DNA of 64,000 bases from Marinobacter sp. LV10R510-11A (GTDB taxonomy: Bacteria; Pseudomonadota; Gammaproteobacteria; Pseudomonadales; Oleiphilaceae), in NCBI RefSeq assembly GCF_900215155.1, contig NZ_LT907980.1, positions 3,038,001-3,102,000 on the forward strand, given 5' to 3'. A program made the translations under genes and the position numbers. Of the stretch, positions 18,386 through 25,406 are shown one piece after another; position 1 is the stretch's first letter, and every line of letters begins with the position of its first letter. The notes below the pieces were generated by a model. The model saw only the letters and a program-made list of their open reading frames with translations. It was not told the origin of the DNA and searched no databases.

Positions 18386-20248
18386 ATGAGTAACCTCATG
18401 GTCGCCTGCGTTGGCGACACCCACGTTTGCCCCATTCCCGGCCACGGCAGCAGCCCCATTGTTGCGAACGGCGCTACCGCCAATGTGGATGGTGTACCCA
18501 TCGCCCGGGTGGGCGACGCCTGCGGTTGCGGTGCCGTGATCGTTCAGGGTTACCCACTGGCCCTGCTGGACGGCCGCCCCCTGGCCCACATGGGCAGCCC
18601 TACCTCCCACGGTGGCCAGATTATTACCGGCAAACCCCGTGTCATATTAGGCGTAGCCACCTTCACAGCACCGGTGGTGGATTTCGCCAAAGCGGGTGCT
18701 CTAAACAGCCAAGGCCAACTGACCCCGGAAGCTGAACAGGCGCTGAATAAAGACCCTTTCGGCTTTGTTGAGTGGGCCAAAGCCAAAGGCGCACTGGTAG
18801 ACGAAGGCCTGGAAGGCGCGACCCCGGAAGAAATTGAAGCCTCGAAACGCCATGCAGAAGGCCAGCCTGACCTCCGCCCTAAAGTGACTGTTGAAGCTGG
18901 CGTTTTCTTTGATGGCACCGGCAATAGCCGTGATAACACCGGTGCCTTTGAGCGGAAGGTGGATGAATGCCTGACCGCTCAGGCGGCAGGAGCCATCAGT
19001 GAGGAAGCTTGCAGTGCTGAAATCTCGCAATTGATGGAGGGGAGTTATCTTAATGCTGAGACCAATGTGGCGAAGCTGCGTGATCTTTATCAACCCTTTT
19101 CCACCGACACGCTCACCGTAGAGAATCACCGAATTCGTACTTACGTCTCAGGTGTCGGCACCAAGTCCGGTAAAGAGGACGATGCCTGGGCCATGGGTAC
19201 CGGTACGGGTGAACGTGGTGTTCTCGCCAAGATTGAGTTAGCAGTGGAACAGTTGTCGTCTGATCTTTCCAATATGCTAACAGCCCAAATGGATGAGCTG
19301 ATTCTCGATGTCTTCGGCTTCAGCCGGGGCGCGGCTACCGCCCGACATTTTGTGAACGAGGTGCGGGATAGTGCCAGCGGAGCTTTGGGCCAAGCTTTTC
19401 AGAAGCAGGGCATTGCCTGGCCGAAAACCGTCACCATTCGTTTTCTGGGGCTGTTTGATACCGTTGCTGCGGTTGTCGATGTACTGGATGGCGACTTTTC
19501 AGCTCACAATACCAACAATGGTGAGGTGCGCGTGGATATCGCTGCCGACGCAGTCCAGCGGGCCGTGCACCTGACGGCCCGGGACGAATGGCGTTACAAC
19601 TTTTCCCTCAATAGCCTGCGAGGGCAGGATGGCAGCCTGCCGGGCCATTTTAACGAGTGGGTGTTGCCCGGTGCCCACTCCGACATAGGTGGTGGCTACC
19701 CTGATAACTTCCACGAACACATTCAGGTGGTCCTGCCCCGCAAGTTTCGAGGCTACCATCCCAGAGACAGCCATGAATACACAAAAATCCTGATGGACCG
19801 TCAGCGGATAGCCGGTGAAGGCTGGCTGGGCCCGTACAACCCTGATGGCACGCTAACGGTGGAAGAAGCCTACCGGCGACAATTGAAAGAAGGCGAAGTT
19901 GAACTGCAATTCCGGCTCTGGCTGGATCGAAGGGTGCAGGCCGAATATTCTCGTGTGGCCCTGCGGCAAATGTATCGGCTGGCAAAAGATGCGGGTGTGC
20001 CGCTTGACCCGGTAGACCCTGCCGACCCGGATATCATCTTGCCGGATGAACTCCAATCTATAGCTGCCCAGATCACCCGCCACATCAACGAACGTCAGCC
20101 ACTGCGACTGTCTGCCACAGAGGAAGACCTGCTTCGCCAACGCTACATCCACCACTCAGCTCATTACCAGATTGCCGGGCCACTTTTTCCATTCAAGCCC
20201 GCACCCGGTGGCGTACGGGGAGTGTATCCAAACAAGGGACTCAAATGA
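18386..20248 (+). CDS. PAAR-domain Tle1-like phospholipase, type VI secretion effector
   Basis: A 620-residue cargo effector. Residues 1-~90 are a PAAR domain (MVACVGDTHVCPIPGHGSSP, then GDACGCGAV and GSPTSHGG), which caps the VgrG spike. Residues ~165-620 are DUF2235, the Tle1 lipase fold: FFDGTGNSRDN near 174, the nucleophile Ser313 in DVFGFSRGAATARHF, the acidic residue in LFDTVAAV (~358) and the His in GAHSDIGGGY (~431). Tle1 enzymes hydrolyse membrane phospholipids of rival cells. No VgrG or structural secretion gene is in the window. The next gene, overlapping by ATGA, is the expected immunity lipoprotein. Confidence 0.92.
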   Translation: MSNLMVACVGDTHVCPIPGHGSSPIVANGATANVDGVPIARVGDACGCGAVIVQGYPLALLDGRPLAHMGSPTSHGGQIITGKPRVILGVATFTAPVVDFAKAGALNSQGQLTPEAEQALNKDPFGFVEWAKAKGALVDEGLEGATPEEIEASKRHAEGQPDLRPKVTVEAGVFFDGTGNSRDNTGAFERKVDECLTAQAAGAISEEACSAEISQLMEGSYLNAETNVAKLRDLYQPFSTDTLTVENHRIRTYVSGVGTKSGKEDDAWAMGTGTGERGVLAKIELAVEQLSSDLSNMLTAQMDELILDVFGFSRGAATARHFVNEVRDSASGALGQAFQKQGIAWPKTVTIRFLGLFDTVAAVVDVLDGDFSAHNTNNGEVRVDIAADAVQRAVHLTARDEWRYNFSLNSLRGQDGSLPGHFNEWVLPGAHSDIGGGYPDNFHEHIQVVLPRKFRGYHPRDSHEYTKILMDRQRIAGEGWLGPYNPDGTLTVEEAYRRQLKEGEVELQFRLWLDRRVQAEYSRVALRQMYRLAKDAGVPLDPVDPADPDIILPDELQSIAAQITRHINERQPLRLSATEEDLLRQRYIHHSAHYQIAGPLFPFKPAPGGVRGVYPNKGLK

Positions 20249-20859
20249 TCAGAAGATTCGTAGTGCTTGTGACGGTGCTCTGCACGAGCTTCCTATTAAG
20301 TGGCTGCTCCATCGCGGGTACACCCAAATGGGACCAACCGGTGATGTACCAACTCAAGGTCACAGCTCCCCGGCACTACGATGTCTGGGTCAAATCTCTG
20401 GAACTGGAGGCGACCGGCGAGCGAGCCTGGTGGTGGCCGGGAGGCATCACCACCTGTTGCTGGAAAAGCTCGGGGTTGAGTGGAGGTCCCCAACTGGAAC
20501 CCATGCCCGACTATATTTACATCAGTTGGTTCTCATTTGCCGAACAGCAGGCTTACGCCAGACTTATCCACATCCCCGACCCGGAAGCGTTGCGTGAACG
20601 TATGGAGCAACCTGCACCGGTTCACAAGATTGGCAAACTTTATAACCTTCCTCGCTATAACCTGGTACTAGGTCTCGCTCCAGGAGGGACCGTTGTCATG
20701 TGGATTATGAACAAAGCCGAAACAGCCGTCGAAGTGGGACGCTATAAAGCGGCCAAGATAGAAACTCATCCTGAGTACTATGAGAAGAGAACAGAACGCT
20801 ATTTATCGGATCATGGTGACTATCTCCAGGAGCACGGTCTTCAGCTTGAGCGTTGGTAA
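20245..20859 (+). CDS. DUF2931 lipoprotein, probable lipase immunity protein (copy 1)
   Basis: A 204-residue protein with a lipoprotein signal (LCTSFLLSGC) followed by a DUF2931-like body: YDVWVKSLELEATGERAWWW, CCWKSS, YISWFSFAEQQAYAR and GLAPGGTVVMWI. It is translationally coupled (ATGA) to the Tle1 effector. DUF2931 genes commonly follow T6SS lipases, and periplasm-facing lipoproteins are the standard way to block them. The role is therefore inferred from position and family. Confidence 0.82.
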   Translation: MIRRFVVLVTVLCTSFLLSGCSIAGTPKWDQPVMYQLKVTAPRHYDVWVKSLELEATGERAWWWPGGITTCCWKSSGLSGGPQLEPMPDYIYISWFSFAEQQAYARLIHIPDPEALRERMEQPAPVHKIGKLYNLPRYNLVLGLAPGGTVVMWIMNKAETAVEVGRYKAAKIETHPEYYEKRTERYLSDHGDYLQEHGLQLERW

Positions 20860-20865
20860 CGACAT

Positions 20866-21619
20866 TTGCTAGCGAGCCCCATAAAAGCTCTGGCGGTGAG
20901 TGTGGATATCACCGGCGATGCAGTCCAACGAGCAGTACACCTGACGGCCCGGGACGAATGGCGTTACAACTTTTCCCTCAATAGCCTGCGAGGGCAGGAT
21001 GGCAGCCTGCCGGGCCATTTTAACGAGTGGGTGTTGCCTAGTGCCCACTCCGACATAGGTGGTGGCTACCCTGATAACTTCCACGAACACATTCAAGTGG
21101 CCCTGCCCCGCGAGTTTCGAGGTTACCACCCCAGAGACAGCTATGAATACACAAGAATCCTGATGGACCGTCAGCGGATAGCCGGTGAAGGCTGGCTGGG
21201 GCCGTACAACCCTGATGGCACGCTAACGGTGGAAGAAGCCTACCGGCGACAATTGAAAGAAGGGGAAGTGGAGCTGGAATTCCGGCTCTGGCTGGACCGG
21301 CGCGTACAGGCCGAGTATTCCCGTGTGGCCCTGCGACAGATGTACCGGTTGGCAAAAGATGCGGGGGGTGCCGTTTAACAAATTGAACCCTGCCTTGGAA
21401 GAGTATGCCCTGCCCGACGAACTGCAACCCATCGCCACCCGCATCACCCATCACATCAACGAAGGCCAGCCACTGCGACTGTCTGCTGCAGAGGAAGCCC
21501 TGCTTCGCCAACGCTACATTCATCACTCCGCCCATTACCAGATTGCCGGGCCACTTTTCCCATTCAAACCTGCACCCGGTGGCGTGCGGGGTATCCATCC
21601 AAACAGGGGGCTCAAATAA
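20866..21619 (+). pseudogene. Orphan C-terminal half of the Tle1-like lipase (duplicate), frameshifted
   Basis: From about 20893 this repeats codons ~382-620 of the intact effector at very high identity (VQRAVHLTARDEWRYNFSLN, then HSDIGGGYPDNF). It lacks the PAAR domain, the nucleophile Ser and the acidic residue. A run of six G at about 21362-21367 shifts the frame: one frame ends AGGAV with a TAA stop, while the other continues VPFNKLNPALEEY to the natural end LK at 21619. It cannot be secreted or active alone. It may serve as a recombination donor or be a leftover of effector exchange. Confidence 0.88.
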
Positions 21620-22227
21620 TCAAAAAAATCGTGATGCTTGCAATAGTGCTCTGCACGAGTGCTCTGTCAGGCGGTTGCACCCTGGCGGGCACTCCCAAGT
21701 GGGATCGCCCTGTAACGTACGGCGTTCGAGTGGCTGTCCCACGCCATTATGATGTCTGGGTCAAGCCGTTGCAGTTTGAGGCAACAGATGAGCGAGCCTG
21801 GTGGTGGCCAATTGGACTCACCGGCTGTTGCTGGAAAAGCCGGGGAACGGGGGGGGGAGAACTGGAGCCCATGCCCGACTACATCCACGTAACGTGGTAT
21901 TCCTTCGCCGAGCAGCAATCCTATACCCGGCTGATCCACATCCCTGACCCGGATGCCTTGCGCGAGCGTATGGAACAGCCCGCGCCCGTGCATAAGTGGG
22001 GAAAACTACATAACTTGCCCCGATATAACTTGGTTCTAGGGCTCGCCCCCGGCGGTACGGTTGTCATGTGGATTATGAATTGGGGTGAGACCGCCATCGA
22101 AGTGGGGCGTTATAAAGCGGTGCCTTTTGAAGATGAGAAAAACGATTACTCAATATGGGTTAAGGACTATCTGAAAGAGCATGGGGAGTATCTTAACCAG
22201 CACGGCCTTCAACTTGACCGATGGTAA
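20893..22227 (+). repeat. Tandem duplicate of the effector C-terminus plus immunity block
   Basis: The segment corresponds to about 19529-20862. The lipase part is nearly identical between copies while the immunity part has diverged clearly. The order effector end, then immunity gene, is kept in both copies. Confidence 0.85.
21634..22227 (+). CDS. DUF2931 lipoprotein, second immunity-like gene (copy 2)
   Basis: A 197-residue paralogue of the 20245 gene with the same landmarks (YDVWVKPLQFEATDERAWWW, CCWKS, GLAPGGTVVMWIMN). The position equivalent to the copy 1 ATG has become ATA (21618), and the lysines of the signal peptide now lie before the first usable start. Translation must begin at GTG 21631 or ATG 21634, leaving a short hydrophobic leader before the Cys (TSALSGGC). 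The lipobox is weaker than copy 1's LLSGC. It may protect against a related effector carried by siblings, or be failing. Confidence 0.75.
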   Translation: MLAIVLCTSALSGGCTLAGTPKWDRPVTYGVRVAVPRHYDVWVKPLQFEATDERAWWWPIGLTGCCWKSRGTGGGELEPMPDYIHVTWYSFAEQQSYTRLIHIPDPDALRERMEQPAPVHKWGKLHNLPRYNLVLGLAPGGTVVMWIMNWGETAIEVGRYKAVPFEDEKNDYSIWVKDYLKEHGEYLNQHGLQLDRW

Positions 22228-22266
22228 AGATGGTTTTCTACCGGCGCCCTAGGGGCAACTATACTC

Positions 22267-22294
22267 GGAGCCGGCTAATGGGCAGAGTTAGCCG
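22267..22294 (+). repeat. Right 28-bp direct repeat flanking the effector cassette
   Basis: It matches 18217-18244 with one mismatch, in the same orientation, 40 bases after the second immunity gene. Here the palindrome is longer: CGGCTAA and TTAGCCG around nine bases. It is outside any gene. Confidence 0.85.
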
Positions 22295-22325
22295 CCCATA
22301 AATGCAGCTGGGGTAAACATACCCC

Positions 22326-22886
22326 TCAGGTCCACTTTTCCTGAGGCGGCGTGTAGCTCCTGAAGCCATCGAGCAGTTCTGTCGGAGTTTTCGCCACCAC
22401 GATCATGTCCAGGTACTGCTGCCTTACAAACCCGGCGGCTACCATGGTTTTCGCCATGTCCAGCAGCGAATCATAAAAACCGTCAACGTTATAAAAAGCA
22501 CAAGGTTTCCGGTGGAAACCAAGCTGGCCCCAAGTCCACACCTCAAAAATTTCTTCCAGCGTGCCAACCCCACCGGGTAACGCAACAAAGCTATCAGCCA
22601 GATCGGTCATCTTCGCTTTGCGCTCGTGCATGTTTTTTACAACAAAAAGCTCGGTAAGGCCCGGGTGCGCCAGCTCCCGATTAACCAGATGCTGCGGGAT
22701 AACACCATAGACCTTGCCGCCGCTGGCCAGCACCGCATCGGCGATAACACCCATCAGGCCGACATGCCCGCCGCCAAACACCAGATCTATGCCGTTACTA
22801 CCGAAAAACTCGCCCAATTCTTTGGCCTTTTCAGCGTATAGCGGCTCATTACCTGAACGGGAACCACAGTAAACTGCTACTTTCAT
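22326..22886 (-). CDS. LOG-family (TIGR00730) nucleotide phosphoribohydrolase
   Basis: A 186-residue Rossmann-like enzyme of the 'lonely guy' family. It has the signature PGGVGTLEEIFEVWTWGQLG with the catalytic Glu, and GGGHVGLMGVIADAVLASGG in the first half. Members cleave N6-modified AMP or other nucleoside monophosphates to the free base and ribose-5-phosphate. In bacteria outside plants the physiological substrate is usually not known. It is a single gene, divergent from ndh across 189 bases in which I see no specific site. Confidence 0.92.
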   Translation of the reverse strand: MKVAVYCGSRSGNEPLYAEKAKELGEFFGSNGIDLVFGGGHVGLMGVIADAVLASGGKVYGVIPQHLVNRELAHPGLTELFVVKNMHERKAKMTDLADSFVALPGGVGTLEEIFEVWTWGQLGFHRKPCAFYNVDGFYDSLLDMAKTMVAAGFVRQQYLDMIVVAKTPTELLDGFRSYTPPQEKWT

Positions 22887-23075
22887 ACTTTCCTGTCTCT
22901 TACTATGTGTCGAATGGGTAGATACGTGTTCCGGGTTATTGTGCAGGCTGCCTGGAGCGCGTTAGCATTATTCTAGCAGCATCAGTATCCTACCTCGTAA
23001 GCCGGCCCCAGTGGCGACAGCCAAGCGTTTTTCTGAAAGAGCGTTTGGCTTTCTTTACTTATAGGTCTGATTGCT

Positions 23076-24386
23076 ATGGATAAGCTTCATCATATTGTGG
23101 TGGTCGGCGGCGGTGCCGGCGGTCTCGAACTTGTTACCAGCCTGGGCAGAAAGCTCGGTAAAAAGGGCAAAGCACGCATCACCCTTGTTGATGCCGGGCT
23201 AACCCATGTGTGGAAGCCCCTACTGCACGAGGTTGCATCAGGCTCGCTAGACGCAAACTCAAATGAAGTGAACTATCGGGCCCACGCCCGCCAGCATCAT
23301 TATGAATTCCAGCTCGGACGCATGAGCAACGTTAACCGAGAAACCAAAACCCTGGTGATATCGCCCTTCCTCGATGAGGACGGCAAAGAAGTGGTGCCCG
23401 AGCGAAACCTTCAGTACGACACGCTGGTTATCGCCGTAGGCAGCACCGCCAACGATTTTGGCACTCCCGGCGCGCAAGAAAACTGCCTTTTCCTCGACAG
23501 CCTGAAACAGGCCCGCCGCTTTCATAACCTGCTGCTCAATGCCTTTTTACGCAAAAACCACGAAGCCCGCCAAGGCCAGGAGCACGCACTGAACATCAGC
23601 ATTATAGGTGCGGGCGCCACGGGTGTTGAGTTAGCTGCCGAGCTGCGGCTAGCCTCACGGGAACTGCCGGTGTACGGCATGAACCATCTAAAAGCCTCTG
23701 ATGTAACCATCACCGTAATTGAAGCCGCCGATCGAATTTTGCCCGCACTGCCAGAGCGGCTCTCGGCAGCGGCTACCAAGGAGCTCGGGAACCAACATGT
23801 TACCGTGCTTAACGGCCAGCCCGTAAGCGAGATTCGCCCTGGTATTGTGGTAATGAAAGACGGCACAGAGCTACCCTCAGACATGACCATTTGGGCCGCA
23901 GGCATTAAGGCCCCCGCCTTTCTCGCCAACGTAGATGGGCTGGAATCTAACCGGGGCAACCAACTGGTTGTGCACCAAACTATGGAAACCACCCGGGATT
24001 CCAACATTTTCGCCTTCGGCGACTGTGCTGCATGCCCGCAACCGAATACCGACAAGCCCGTAGCACCCCGCGCCCAAGCGGCGCACCAACAGGCCGCCAC
24101 CCTATTTAAAACCCTGTGCAACCGGCTGGAAGGCAAAGACGCCGTACCCTTCGTTTATAACGACTACGGCTCGCTGATCAACTTCAGCCACTACACCACC
24201 GTAGGCAACTTGATGGGCAGCCTATCTGGACGAGGCCTGTACATTGAAGGCAAAGTGGCCCGGATGTTTTACGTGTCGCTGTACCGCATGCACCAGGTGG
24301 CTCTGCACGGATTTTTGCGCACCGGGGTTATCTGGTTTATGGATAAGATTAGCAGGGCGATGCAGCCTAGGTTGAAGTTGCATTGA
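23076..24386 (+). CDS. ndh: Type II NADH:quinone dehydrogenase (NDH-2)
   Basis: Transfers electrons from NADH to the quinone pool without pumping protons, at the inner face of the membrane. In its 436 residues the FAD-binding GGGAGGLELVTSLG is at the start and the NADH-binding GAGATGVELAAELR is near 175. FAFGDCAACPQPN is near 310, before the conserved PPRAQAA-like PRAQAAHQQA. The C-terminal amphipathic region (RTGVIWFMDKISRAMQPRLK) would anchor it to the membrane. Full length. The HNH gene starts 35 bases later, but a functional link is unlikely. Confidence 0.94.
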   Translation: MDKLHHIVVVGGGAGGLELVTSLGRKLGKKGKARITLVDAGLTHVWKPLLHEVASGSLDANSNEVNYRAHARQHHYEFQLGRMSNVNRETKTLVISPFLDEDGKEVVPERNLQYDTLVIAVGSTANDFGTPGAQENCLFLDSLKQARRFHNLLLNAFLRKNHEARQGQEHALNISIIGAGATGVELAAELRLASRELPVYGMNHLKASDVTITVIEAADRILPALPERLSAAATKELGNQHVTVLNGQPVSEIRPGIVVMKDGTELPSDMTIWAAGIKAPAFLANVDGLESNRGNQLVVHQTMETTRDSNIFAFGDCAACPQPNTDKPVAPRAQAAHQQAATLFKTLCNRLEGKDAVPFVYNDYGSLINFSHYTTVGNLMGSLSGRGLYIEGKVARMFYVSLYRMHQVALHGFLRTGVIWFMDKISRAMQPRLKLH

Positions 24387-24421
24387 GGAATTAAACACCC
24401 GCGTTCTGGCGAAGGCACTGC

Positions 24422-25186
24422 ATGACAACAAGAAAGAAATGGTCGAAATTTGATCTATTGATTGCCTTGGGGCTTTATTGCGAACTTCCCTTCGGCAAGT
24501 TTCACCAGCGTCATCCTCGAATAATTGAGGTCGCACACAAGTTAGAGCGATCACCCAGCTCCGTTGCTATGAAGCTAAGCAATCTTGCCAGCCTGGATCC
24601 AGTTATCACCGGCTCTGGACGTAAAGGGCTGGCCGGGGCTTCGCAAGCGGATCGTGAGTTATGGCAGGAGTTTAGCCAGCACCCCGCGCAGATGATGCCC
24701 GAGATAGCGGTAGCCCTGGAAAGCCTGGACACCGCCGCAGCCAGTAACGAAGAAGCTTCCGACCTGCACAGCTACCGTGGTGAGACGACCTCGGCGATCA
24801 TCCAACGTCGCAAAGGCCAAAATCTATTTCGTGAAGCAGTGCTTTCTGCTTATGACTATCAGTGCTGTGTCACCGGCATTTCCGATACGCGCTTTTTGGT
24901 GGCCAGTCACATCAAACCGTGGGCTGAAGATGAGCACAACCGCCTAAACCCTCGTAATGGTCTATGCCTCAGCACGTTTTATGACCGAGCCTTTGATATC
25001 GGCTTAATTACGTTCGCTGATGACTACAAACTGATGGTTTCACCGGACTTAGAAAAGCAAAAAAGCAACAACCACATACGAGAGACCTTTCTGGAACTAG
25101 CGGGAACTACAGTTGAGCTGCCCCATAAGTTCTCGCCATCACCCGAGTTTATGCGCTGGCATCGTGAGTGCCTTTTTATACAATAA
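24422..25186 (+). CDS. HNH endonuclease (HNH_2 type)
   Basis: A 254-residue nuclease. The N-terminal ~90 residues look like a DNA-binding region (KFDLLIALGLYCELPFGKFH, then RSPSSVAMKLSNLASLDP). The C-terminal HNH fold has CCVTGISDTRFLVASHIKPW, with the metal His in ASHIKPW, then NPRNGLCLSTFYDRAFDIG. The layout matches standalone HNH_2 nucleases found in defence islands and mobile regions. It lies 13 bases before a small acidic gene and converges with a giant helicase-nuclease, suggesting one defence locus. Target specificity is unknown. Confidence 0.87.
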   Translation: MTTRKKWSKFDLLIALGLYCELPFGKFHQRHPRIIEVAHKLERSPSSVAMKLSNLASLDPVITGSGRKGLAGASQADRELWQEFSQHPAQMMPEIAVALESLDTAAASNEEASDLHSYRGETTSAIIQRRKGQNLFREAVLSAYDYQCCVTGISDTRFLVASHIKPWAEDEHNRLNPRNGLCLSTFYDRAFDIGLITFADDYKLMVSPDLEKQKSNNHIRETFLELAGTTVELPHKFSPSPEFMRWHRECLFIQ

Positions 25187-25199
25187 AATATAGGGCTGA

Positions 25200-25406
25200 A
25201 TGATGAAACGGGCTACGTATATTTCAGATGTCGACCAGCTTCTCGAAAAGCACTACGGCATTTCGTTAGAGGATGCTGGGTTAGACGCGGACGAATGGCT
25301 GGATCGTTTTGGAGACGAGCCTGCAGCGGATGCTGTTGAAGCGTATGCCGCCAAGTATGATTTGACTCCGCTTGCTTCTGCGGCCTTTATACCCTTTTCA
25401 AAATAA
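25200..25406 (+). CDS. Small acidic protein of unknown function
   Basis: A 68-residue protein, rich in Asp/Glu (14 acidic to 6 basic by count), beginning MMKRATYISDVDQLLEKHYG and containing LDADEWLDRFGDEPAADAVE. I do not recognise the family; a short helical fold is likely. It follows the HNH nuclease by 13 bases in the same direction and overlaps the tail of the opposite-strand helicase gene by 20 bases. Its acidity and position suggest a partner or inhibitor of the nuclease. An ATG one codon later (25203) is equally possible. Confidence 0.6.
   Translation: MMKRATYISDVDQLLEKHYGISLEDAGLDADEWLDRFGDEPAADAVEAYAAKYDLTPLASAAFIPFSK

Noticed and set aside
18217..22294. Prophage or integrative element around the effector cassette
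   Set aside because: No integrase, excisionase or phage gene is seen, only the flanking repeats; kept as a finding about the repeats, not called a mobile element.
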